Shown: positions 1-6,170 of the stretch, one piece after another
How the letters are laid out: every line of letters begins with the position of its first letter
How positions within the stretch are numbered: the first letter of the stretch is position 1
Position numbers and translations under genes: made by a program
The notes under the pieces: generated by a model
The model's database searches: none
What the model saw: only the letters and a program-made list of their open reading frames with translations
What the model was told of the DNA's origin: nothing
Assembly: GCA_905479025.1 (NCBI GenBank)
Contig: CAJQKX010000834.1
Span: 1 to 7,803 of the forward strand
Reading direction: 5' to 3'
Length of the DNA stretch: 7,803 bases
From: an uncultured Paraglaciecola sp.
GTDB taxonomy: Bacteria; Pseudomonadota; Gammaproteobacteria; Enterobacterales; Alteromonadaceae

Positions 1-954
1 GTCCAATTCACCATGGCAAATCATACAACCACACAATAAAATCAACAGACAAATCAATAACTGAGTAATAATGTCAAATTGCCCGCCTATAAAATAAATT
101 AACAAGGCAACAAATGACAGCAACATAAAGAAAGGTAACCAAAGGTATCTAACATAGATGGCAAAATTACTGAATGCCACCACATAGGTCAGCAAATATA
201 TCGATAAAGGAGCAAGCCACAAAAAAGGTATCGGAGGTACATTTTGCGTTAGTGCATTGGTGGTAGACACCAACAAGACCACACCTAAGGCCGACAACAG
301 AAACCATAAGATAAGCCTGAAAAAACACACCCTAGGATTAATAAATGGTTCGGAGGTAATTAGTCTCTCTTTGTTATATTGTTTAGCAACTACAAATAAT
401 ATCCAACCGACTAAAAGAACGAATAGCCAATAAATACTGGACCAGAACTTAACTTGCCAGTCCAGTGTCATAAATGGTTCGAACACTACAGGATAACTCA
501 CCAGAGCCAAAAATGCCCCAACATTAGAAATAGCATACAATCTGTAAGGGTTAGCGCCATTAGTTTGTCTAGTAAACCAATGCTGCAATAGGGGTGTGTT
601 AGCTGATAAGATTAAATAAGGAAAACCGAGACCCAAAAACAATACTTTCAATACAGCCATAGTTGGTGGCCCGCTAATTATTATATTTTGTACATCCATA
701 ATATTGTAAGGCAACAAAAGCAAGCTGAATAATAGGCATACCAAGTGCACAACAATCTGATATTTGACACTGAAAATCTTGGCCAGGATATATGCATATA
801 AATAACCTACCAACAAAAAGAATTGAAAGAACAACATACAAGTGGTCCACACACTGGCACCACCACCGAACCAAGGTAGTATGATTTTAGAAATGATAGG
901 TTGTATTTGAAAAATCAGAAAAGCACTGATAAAAACCGAGATGAAATATTGCAT
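1..954 (-). CDS. Fused membrane/spermidine-synthase-like protein, N-terminal part (cut by window edge)
   Basis: An open frame of 318 codons runs from ATG at 954 to the window edge without a stop; an in-frame TAA lies two codons before the ATG, which fixes the earliest start. The product is very hydrophobic, with roughly eight or nine membrane segments. Family landmarks appear in order: QPIISKIILPWFGGG (residues 18-32), WTTCMLFFQ (36-44), SANTPLLQHWF (117-127), NPYRLYAISNVGAFLALVSYP (from 135), IPFLWLAPLSIYLLTY (242-257) and CHGEL (313-317). These match the membrane half of proteins annotated as fused MFS/spermidine synthase, where CHGEL leads into more membrane segments and then a spermidine-synthase-like Rossmann domain. 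That domain lies outside the window, so catalytic ability cannot be judged, and many family members have no proven substrate. No strong Shine-Dalgarno is visible. The gene follows the terminator of the TonB operon, so it is probably transcribed separately. Confidence 0.85.
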   Translation of the reverse strand, partial: MQYFISVFISAFLIFQIQPIISKIILPWFGGGASVWTTCMLFFQFFLLVGYLYAYILAKIFSVKYQIVVHLVCLLFSLLLLPYNIMDVQNIIISGPPTMAVLKVLFLGLGFPYLILSANTPLLQHWFTRQTNGANPYRLYAISNVGAFLALVSYPVVFEPFMTLDWQVKFWSSIYWLFVLLVGWILFVVAKQYNKERLITSEPFINPRVCFFRLILWFLLSALGVVLLVSTTNALTQNVPPIPFLWLAPLSIYLLTYVVAFSNFAIYVRYLWLPFFMLLSFVALLIYFIGGQFDIITQLLICLLILLCGCMICHGELD

Positions 955-1042
955 TGATTATTCAGGCGTTAAGTTAAAACTAGCATTATTGAGATGCACT
1001 AAAAGACTATTCTTTCTAAAAGGTAAAAACTTATTATTGTAA

Positions 1043-1066
1043 AAAAAGCTCCCGAGGGAGCTTTTT
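1043..1066 (-). terminator. Rho-independent terminator of the TonB2 operon
   Basis: GCTCC (1048-1052), a 4-base CGAG loop and GGAGC (1057-1061) form a GC stem. It is extended by five A-T pairs and flanked by an A-tract (1041-1047) and a T-tract (1062-1066). Read on the minus strand, the stem begins 4 bases after the TPR gene stop and ends in a run of seven T, a classic intrinsic terminator. The symmetry would also stop plus-strand transcription. It separates the operon from the membrane protein gene at 1-954. Confidence 0.9.
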
Positions 1067-1069
1067 ACA

Positions 1070-2332
1070 TTAAAGTTTTATGTTGCGGTTTTTTGCTTTT
1101 TCTTTGATGTAAGGTTCCCAACTCCGTGCGTTGCGAGCTGTAGACTTATCCTTTTTCGCTTCATTCACATACTTGAAAGCAGACCTGAAGTCACCATTAT
1201 CAAAACTTGCTTGCATCATAGCTAAGTAAATTGCTCCCTTTTTATCAGATCCTTCATCTAAAGCTTTTTGCAAAGATACAATAGCATCAGCGTATTGCTC
1301 CAATGCATAATAAACCATACCTTGCTTTTGATATGTATCAGGATCGGAGCTCAATAAAGCGGCTTGACCATAATAATTAGCAGCTTCTTTGAATTCCTTA
1401 GATTGTTGATAAGATGATGCGACACTATTAATCATTCTTAACTCTTTCTTAACTAATCCAGAATTAATATGCGTCTCTAATATTTTAGCCGCTTTCACGG
1501 GTATATCATTCATAGAATACAACTGGCTAAGCGCTTTTATTTCAGCTGGTTTGGTTAAGTACCCCTGATTGTAGGCCATCTCAAATGTAGAAAGTGCTTT
1601 TTTGTGATCTTCAACAAGCATGTAGAAGAAGCCTAGTTGCGTCCACTGTCCCTTATCATCAGGAAATATCCTCACCGCTTCTTCTTGCACTTCAATGGTT
1701 TCTTTATACATTTTGCGGTTGTAATAAGAAGTCATTTTAAGGGCATAAGCTGTTTTATTAGGCTTATCAGCTAAGGCTATGGCCTTATTAATGGGCATAA
1801 TAATTTCAGAGTACTTTTTGGTCTGATAATAGGCATTAGCCATTCTAAAATAGACATCAAAGTTTTCTTTACAGGTAAGCTTCATCCATTGTTGATAGTA
1901 CTTAATCGCACTATCATATTGCTCTTCCTGAAGGCTTAAATCAGCAATCAGTTTTATGGTGCCAACCTGCTCTGAATCATTTAATTTGCTCGGGGCAACA
2001 GCTCTTTGTAAATATTCAATGGATTTTTTTGCTTTACCCGTTTGAGTAGCCAGTAAGTTACCAATAAACCGATCAGTGAATGCCCTATCGAATGTGTTAG
2101 ACGTATCTATTTCGTAAAGAATATCTAATGCTTCGTCGATAAGATCATTATTGTAGGCATCTAAGGCCTTACCGACCTTTTTACCTACTTTTTGTCCAGG
2201 AATATTAGTTGGACCTCGCTTGTAATCTGCGCATGCGATAGGTGCAGAAACTTGAGCATAAAGGCTAGTGGGTATGACAGTAGCTACAGAAATCACTGAA
2301 ACCACACATAAATGTTTTAGATGTTTATTCAT
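1070..2332 (-). CDS. Secreted TPR-repeat protein of the TonB2 operon
   Basis: A 420-residue protein with a signal peptide (basic MNKHLKH, hydrophobic core to about residue 23, likely cleavage after LYA at 26), so it should work in the periplasm. From about residue 55 it is helical with tetratricopeptide-like repeats, clearest near 130-155, 160-187, 195-222, 229-256, 300-328, 332-360 and 366-393 (for example AIKYYQQWM, AIVSLQKALDEG). There is no enzymatic motif. Such arrays usually act as protein-docking scaffolds. Its ATG shares one base with the TonB stop (TAATG) and only a weak Shine-Dalgarno precedes it, so translation is probably coupled to tonB. It is the last gene before the terminator at 1043-1066. 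The position downstream of TonB2 is shared with Vibrio and Shewanella TonB2 loci as I recall them; a link to TonB or receptor function is inferred from context, and the molecular role is unknown. Confidence 0.9.
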   Translation of the reverse strand: MNKHLKHLCVVSVISVATVIPTSLYAQVSAPIACADYKRGPTNIPGQKVGKKVGKALDAYNNDLIDEALDILYEIDTSNTFDRAFTDRFIGNLLATQTGKAKKSIEYLQRAVAPSKLNDSEQVGTIKLIADLSLQEEQYDSAIKYYQQWMKLTCKENFDVYFRMANAYYQTKKYSEIIMPINKAIALADKPNKTAYALKMTSYYNRKMYKETIEVQEEAVRIFPDDKGQWTQLGFFYMLVEDHKKALSTFEMAYNQGYLTKPAEIKALSQLYSMNDIPVKAAKILETHINSGLVKKELRMINSVASSYQQSKEFKEAANYYGQAALLSSDPDTYQKQGMVYYALEQYADAIVSLQKALDEGSDKKGAIYLAMMQASFDNGDFRSAFKYVNEAKKDKSTARNARSWEPYIKEKAKNRNIKL

Positions 2333-2943
2333 TATGATTGATCCAACTTAAAGTCTAGTTGCACTGTTAGGCCGAATTGTTTCATCGGTTTACCATCTTC
2401 AATTTTGGGTTTGTATTTCCATTTACCCAAAGCACGTCTTGCTTCGCGGTCAAAGACACGCTTTGGATCCGCATCAAGCACTTTAACGTCCTCGACACCA
2501 CCCACTTCATTGATAGTAAAAGATAATTTAACCCACCCTTCTTTACCATCACGTGCGGCCTGAACTGGATATTTAGGTTCAATTCGTACAATAGGTGTAG
2601 CATCGCCATCACGCATCGCACCTACACTACCGATATTCACCGAAGCACCGCCAACATCAACACTAGGCATTTTAAAACCTAAACCATCTGTATCAACTTG
2701 AGCAATATCAGGCTCAACAGGCGGAATTTTAGGTGGTTGTTTAGGTGGTGGTGGTGGTGGTGGTGGCACCCTTTTTCTTAATTGTGTTGCATCGTCTGGT
2801 GTTGCCATAACAATATCAATCACAACTGCTTCAGCACCTTTTTCAGGAGGTCTTCCTGTATTTGCAATTAACTTTGCCATTATAATAAAAAGAGCAAAGG
2901 CAATAAACCCACCTAACAATATAGAAACTATTAATCGACCCAT
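2332..2943 (-). CDS. tonB: TonB2-type energy transducer protein TonB
   Basis: TonB spans the inner membrane, takes energy from the ExbB-ExbD proton motor and reaches across the periplasm to the TonB box of outer-membrane receptors for siderophores, haem or other large nutrients. The 203-residue product has one N-terminal membrane anchor (about 4-25), a proline-rich linker with eight consecutive prolines (60-67) followed by KQPPKIPPVEP, and a C-terminal TonB domain (about 115-200) with the EPKYP motif at 122-126 and GWVKLSFTI at 136-144. It is shorter than E. coli TonB (239) and resembles Vibrio TonB2. The frame opens further upstream at 2982, but ATG 2943 is preferred: it starts MGRL just before the anchor, has AGGT 8 bases ahead, and lies one base after the exbD stop, whereas 2982 would add 13 polar residues and a 38-base overlap. 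The anchor has no histidine, unlike E. coli TonB His20. Confidence 0.95.
   Translation of the reverse strand: MGRLIVSILLGGFIAFALFIIMAKLIANTGRPPEKGAEAVVIDIVMATPDDATQLRKRVPPPPPPPPKQPPKIPPVEPDIAQVDTDGLGFKMPSVDVGGASVNIGSVGAMRDGDATPIVRIEPKYPVQAARDGKEGWVKLSFTINEVGGVEDVKVLDADPKRVFDREARRALGKWKYKPKIEDGKPMKQFGLTVQLDFKLDQS
2744..2766. repeat. In-frame GGT trinucleotide microsatellite in tonB
   Basis: Seven uninterrupted GGT units followed by GG on the plus strand encode, on the minus strand, CCA codons of the eight-proline run in the TonB linker. The repeat is in frame, so slippage would change the proline count and linker length without breaking the gene. A functional consequence is inferred only. Confidence 0.85.
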
Positions 2944-2944
2944 A

Positions 2945-3346
2945 TTAACTACCTGCCGTTGCTGCAATTGAGATACGATCAATACCTGCCGCTTTAATTT
3001 GATCCATCACTTCAACAACAAGACCATGCTCGGCTTCTCTGTCAGCTTGAATAATTATTACGTCAGACGGTTGCTCTGCCATTAAACGGTCTAAATTGGC
3101 ACGAACACTGTCCGTATCAATTTCCCGTTTATCCATCCAAACCTTTCCATCTTCAGTTATAGCAATGAAAATATTTGCATTTTTTGGCGAGACTGCCAGT
3201 GTCCCACTAGGTTTATTAACTTCAATACCCGCTTCTTTTACAAAAACAGTAGTAACAATGAAGAAGATCAACATAATGAAAACTATGTCTAGCATTGGTG
3301 TCATGTCAATTGCTGCATCTTCTTCTACTCGAACTTTACGACCCAT
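2945..3346 (-). CDS. exbD: ExbD proton-channel subunit (TonB2 system)
   Basis: A 133-residue ExbD/TolR-family protein. ExbD dimers sit inside the ExbB pentamer and their membrane aspartate carries the proton flow that energises TonB. A short cytoplasmic N-terminus (MGRKVRVEEDAAIDMTPMLD) leads into one membrane helix (about 19-38). Asp20 in MTPMLDIVF is the counterpart of the essential Asp25 of E. coli ExbD. The remaining 95 residues form the periplasmic domain, with the typical VIIIQADREAEHG stretch at 96-108. A good Shine-Dalgarno (GAGAGG) lies in the 12-base gap after exbB, the widest gap in the operon, and the tonB ATG follows the TAA by one base. ExbD and TolR look alike; the adjacent tonB and the absence of tolA, tolB or pal favour ExbD. 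Confidence 0.96.
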   Translation of the reverse strand: MGRKVRVEEDAAIDMTPMLDIVFIMLIFFIVTTVFVKEAGIEVNKPSGTLAVSPKNANIFIAITEDGKVWMDKREIDTDSVRANLDRLMAEQPSDVIIIQADREAEHGLVVEVMDQIKAAGIDRISIAATAGS

Positions 3347-3358
3347 AAGATCCTCTCT

Positions 3359-3883
3359 TTAATGATGGGGCAAGGCATCTACTAACTTTTCTCTGGCAAT
3401 TTTAATTTTAGACTCAAGACGAGAGCTAAAGAAAACACCAGATAAAGCAGCAACCATTCCAGCCATTGTTGGAATAGTAGCCATAGAAATCCCAGCAGCC
3501 ATTAGACGAGGGTTACTTGTACCCTGAGTCGCCATGGTCTCAAACACACCGATCATTCCGGTAACTGTTCCCAGCAGACCAATTAGAGGGCACATAGCCA
3601 CAAGTGTTTTTATTAATAACATTCTTGTGCCTAGACCATCTGAAGCTTGTGAAATCCATGTGTCACGGATTCTATGCGCATACCATGAGGTAGTATCTTC
3701 ACGTGCATCCCAGTTAGAAATAATCTCATCTCTAACCTTTGGGTAAACTGAAGATAAATACCAAAAACGCTCTATCATAAATGCCCACATAAGAAAGAGC
3801 GCTAAGGCAACAACGTAAAGTACGTTACCGCCAGCAGCAATAAAATCCCTGACAGACTCCCATTGTTCTATCAGAAATAACAT
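3359..3883 (-). CDS. exbB: Short ExbB proton-channel subunit (TonB2 system)
   Basis: A 174-residue MotA/TolQ/ExbB-family inner-membrane protein that forms the stator around ExbD. There are three membrane segments: about 17-37 (ending FMIERFWYL), 93-113 in the family signature CPLIGLLGTVTGMIGVFETM (98-117), and about 133-153 (SMATIPTMAGMVAALSGVFF). It is much shorter than E. coli ExbB (244), as is usual for the ExbB2 subgroup. The frame can be opened to 3907, but ATG 3883 is preferred: GGAG lies 10 bases upstream, it leaves only one base after the ttpC stop, and it starts MLFLIEQWESVRDF directly before the first helix. The longer version would add a basic MLRRRKPS and overlap ttpC by 23 bases. 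The conserved Thr residues in both core helices (GTVTG and ATIPT) are present, so the channel appears intact. Confidence 0.95.
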   Translation of the reverse strand: MLFLIEQWESVRDFIAAGGNVLYVVALALFLMWAFMIERFWYLSSVYPKVRDEIISNWDAREDTTSWYAHRIRDTWISQASDGLGTRMLLIKTLVAMCPLIGLLGTVTGMIGVFETMATQGTSNPRLMAAGISMATIPTMAGMVAALSGVFFSSRLESKIKIAREKLVDALPHH

Positions 3884-3884
3884 A

Positions 3885-5237
3885 CTAGGCTTTCTCCGTC
3901 TCAGCATGCGTGGCGATTATGCCCGCAGTCTGCTCATCGAGAATGTGGACAATAGATTTACTGCGTCCAGCTACAATGCTGTGAGTCAACAGTAGTGGTA
4001 AAGCAGCAATAATACCTAAAGCAGTGGTGACCAATGCAAGTGAAATACTGCCAGCCATTAATTTAGGGTCCCCTGTTCCGAACAGAGTAATTTGTTGGAA
4101 GGTTTCTATCATACCGATAACGGTACCTAACAAGCCTAATAAAGGAGCGATGGCAGCGAAGATTTTAATGATATTAATACCACTTTCAATTTGAGGTAAC
4201 TCTTTCAAAATAGCTTCATCTAACTTCAACTCTAAGTTCTCTGCATCTGCTGTCTTGTTCTCTGAGTAAACCCCTAAAATACGACCAAGAGGGTTACCGC
4301 TAGAAGGGTTAGACACATCTTTTAGTTGTGCTTTCATCCTAATACCCACCAATGATAGAGTAACAATTTTATAAATACCTATTAGTAGCCCTATAAGCAG
4401 CATAACGGTGATGATGTAACCTACTTCTTTACCAGCATGGTAACGTTCTAACATAGTCGCTTTTTCTTTCAATAGACTAAGAATACCGCCCTTTGATGGA
4501 TCAGCGTAAAAGGGAATAATACCTGATGTTGCAGAATGAAGTTCTAACGCAGTGTTAGTTTGGAAGCTGTCAGGTTGACGACCCAAAGGCTGCACCATTC
4601 CGGTTTGATCATCGTAAACTAAATAACCTTGCTCACCAATTAAGTTAAACGTACCAATACGGACCACTTCTTGCTGCGTTGAACCGCCGTCAAGACTTAT
4701 CACTTCGGTAGTGAAACGTGAAACCTGCCCAGACTCTGTCATTTCTGTTTGTAGAGCGAACCAAAGATCTTCTAATTCTTTAATATTAGGTAGACCTTTA
4801 GACTCCTCAGACATACGTTTCAGAAACGCACCACGTCCAGGGAACTCAGCACTGACAATTGAAGTAGATATTTGACCATAGGCTTCTTGTGATGCCTGAC
4901 GCACTACACCAAACATTTCGCCTAAGTTACCTGTTGCGGCTACTAACTCAACTTCCTTCTCAGCCAATTTCACTTCGTTGTTTGCAAATGCTTTTGCCAA
5001 TCTGACACCACGAGCCTTTTCAGATTTAAGTTCAGCTTGCGCCTTTCTCAATAATGCTTGTTTATCAGCACGAGCCGATTGAAACTCTGCTTCACGCTTT
5101 TTGTTAATACGCGCTTCGGATACACGACTTTTTTTAACTTCTTGAAGGAGCTCCTCTAAGGAGGTAGCCGCTTGAACTGAAGCAGCCATTAACGTAATCG
5201 AAGCAGCAGCTAATACAGATTTAAATATAGTTTTCAT
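3885..5237 (-). CDS. ttpC: TtpC-like long ExbB/TolQ-family protein with periplasmic coiled coil
   Basis: A 450-residue protein with a signal peptide (1-23, ending SVQA), a charged coiled-coil-like region (about 26-105, rich in Lys, Glu, Ala and Arg), a mixed globular periplasmic section (about 106-265), then three membrane helices (about 272-295, 356-378, 398-418). The MotA/TolQ/ExbB signature APLLGLLGTVIGMIETF is at 364-380, and SISLALVTTALGIIAALPLLL lies in the last helix. This architecture matches TtpC, shown in Vibrio anguillarum and V. cholerae to be required for TonB2-dependent iron transport; the gene name is by analogy. The C-terminal half resembles the neighbouring ExbB, while the N-terminal half could reach toward the peptidoglycan or outer membrane. 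The chosen ATG has CGGAG 8 bases upstream and lies 5 bases past the DUF3450 stop; a GTG three codons earlier overlaps that stop and is less likely. Confidence 0.92.
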   Translation of the reverse strand: MKTIFKSVLAAASITLMAASVQAATSLEELLQEVKKSRVSEARINKKREAEFQSARADKQALLRKAQAELKSEKARGVRLAKAFANNEVKLAEKEVELVAATGNLGEMFGVVRQASQEAYGQISTSIVSAEFPGRGAFLKRMSEESKGLPNIKELEDLWFALQTEMTESGQVSRFTTEVISLDGGSTQQEVVRIGTFNLIGEQGYLVYDDQTGMVQPLGRQPDSFQTNTALELHSATSGIIPFYADPSKGGILSLLKEKATMLERYHAGKEVGYIITVMLLIGLLIGIYKIVTLSLVGIRMKAQLKDVSNPSSGNPLGRILGVYSENKTADAENLELKLDEAILKELPQIESGINIIKIFAAIAPLLGLLGTVIGMIETFQQITLFGTGDPKLMAGSISLALVTTALGIIAALPLLLTHSIVAGRSKSIVHILDEQTAGIIATHAETEKA

Positions 5238-5242
5238 CAATA

Positions 5243-6016
5243 TCACTCCGCAGCTTTAATTGGTAGTTTAAGAAGGTTAGCTGGCAATCGTTTGTTTGCC
5301 ATACGCACAGCTATTACAATAGCATTTAGATATTCAGCACCGAGCTCTTCCCAAGCTCTAGCGTTATTATCCCAAACCCAAGCACTCTTTTGATCGAGTG
5401 ACAGTGCTAGAAGCGCTGTTCTTCCTAGGTTTACAAAATCCACTGTGATTTCAGTACCCTGATAATCCAAGGTACCTGTATAAGGTGCCATAGATTGTCC
5501 GTATTCATTTTCAATTTGATACGACTCAATGACCTGACGGAACCGTTCAGAAACTGTGACATCTGAATTAGCCATAATATCGCGTAACCGTTCTACGCGC
5601 TCTTTACGCTCGTCAATTTTAATAGGCACATCTAGCTCTATAAATTGTTCAAGACTGTCAATCATTCGAAACATTAGCGGAACTATGCCACGTTCAATGC
5701 CACCAATACCATCGATCTGAGTTTGCAAGGAATCAATGCCACGCTGCTGATCTGCGACGAGGGTTGCAACATAATCGTGGTAGACTTTCAAATTCTCAGT
5801 TTCATCAACAACACCACGATACTCAACAAACAATTCCTGTGATTGTTCATACAGGTTGTTTATTTTCTCTTGGGATTTCGCTGCAGCCGCATGAATTTTA
5901 GCTTCTTCTTTATGAAGCTCGTTTAACGGGTCTGCAGAGACAACAGCGCTGCTACCGAGTGCTAAAGCACCAACGACGGCAGAAGCAATAAGGTTTCTCT
6001 TGCTCATTTTGGACAT
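5243..6016 (-). CDS. DUF3450 family periplasmic protein, first gene of the TonB2 operon
   Basis: A protein of about 257 residues with a signal peptide (about 1-28, ending VVSA before DPLNEL), so it is predicted to be exported. Residues about 32-105 form a long helical, probably coiled-coil segment (KEEAKIHAAAAKSQEKI and onward). A second helical part (about 112-175, IVPLMFRMIDSLEQFIELDV, then ERKERVERLRDIM) and a compact C-terminal region (about 178-245, with TVDFVNLGRTALLALS and SAWVWDNNARAWEEL) match the DUF3450 family that regularly precedes ttpC-type genes. No catalytic motif is evident and the biochemical function is unknown. Start choice is uncertain: ATG 6016 (MSKMSKRN) has GGGA only about 3 bases ahead, while ATG 6007 (254 residues) has it about 12 bases ahead; a TTG at 6025 is also in frame. 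The signal peptide is preserved in every case. It is the first gene after the predicted promoter at 6141-6170. Confidence 0.9.
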   Translation of the reverse strand: MSKMSKRNLIASAVVGALALGSSAVVSADPLNELHKEEAKIHAAAAKSQEKINNLYEQSQELFVEYRGVVDETENLKVYHDYVATLVADQQRGIDSLQTQIDGIGGIERGIVPLMFRMIDSLEQFIELDVPIKIDERKERVERLRDIMANSDVTVSERFRQVIESYQIENEYGQSMAPYTGTLDYQGTEITVDFVNLGRTALLALSLDQKSAWVWDNNARAWEELGAEYLNAIVIAVRMANKRLPANLLKLPIKAAE

Positions 6017-6072
6017 AATTCCCAACCAATTTTCTTGTTTTGAATCCTCGTCGAGCCATATAATTTGCCGAC

Positions 6073-6107
6073 AAGGGGCTTTAAAGCTTTGTTTGTTTAA
6101 GGGGCTT
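6073..6107. repeat. 9-bp direct repeat in the operon leader
   Basis: AAGGGGCTT occurs at 6073-6081 and again at 6099-6107, a 26-base period, between the predicted promoter and the DUF3450 start. Similar A/T-rich flanks (ttaa, ttag) extend the likeness. The copies could be paired operator half-sites or part of an RNA leader; no regulator is known to me for this sequence. Confidence 0.5.
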
Positions 6108-6140
6108 AGAATTCATATATATAAAGACTAATGCAATGGA

Positions 6141-6170
6141 ATTTTCACACGTATGTAACTAAATTGTCAA
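6141..6170 (-). promoter_or_regulatory. Predicted sigma70-like promoter of the TonB2 operon
   Basis: On the minus strand a perfect TTGACA (6165-6170) is followed after 18 bases by GAAAAT (6141-6146), a 4-of-6 match to the -10 consensus. Transcription would start near 6134, giving a leader of about 120 bases before the DUF3450 start. A second possible -10 is the alternating TA run at 6115-6123. No convincing Fur box overlaps either candidate. Confidence 0.5.

Noticed and set aside
674..874. 66-codon minus-strand ORF
   Set aside because: It overlaps the 1-954 membrane protein gene, which shows strong family motifs in another frame.
2382..2621. 79-codon minus-strand ORF inside tonB
   Set aside because: It is a shadow of the TonB C-terminal domain in another frame, with no motif of its own.
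3096..3746. Plus-strand ORFs at 3096-3362 and 3534-3746
   Set aside because: They are antisense to clearly functional exbD and exbB and have no recognisable product or start signal.
3359..3883. TolQ/TolR identity for the exbB and exbD genes
   Set aside because: No tolA, tolB or pal genes nearby; a TonB with its C-terminal domain follows directly and a TtpC-like gene precedes.
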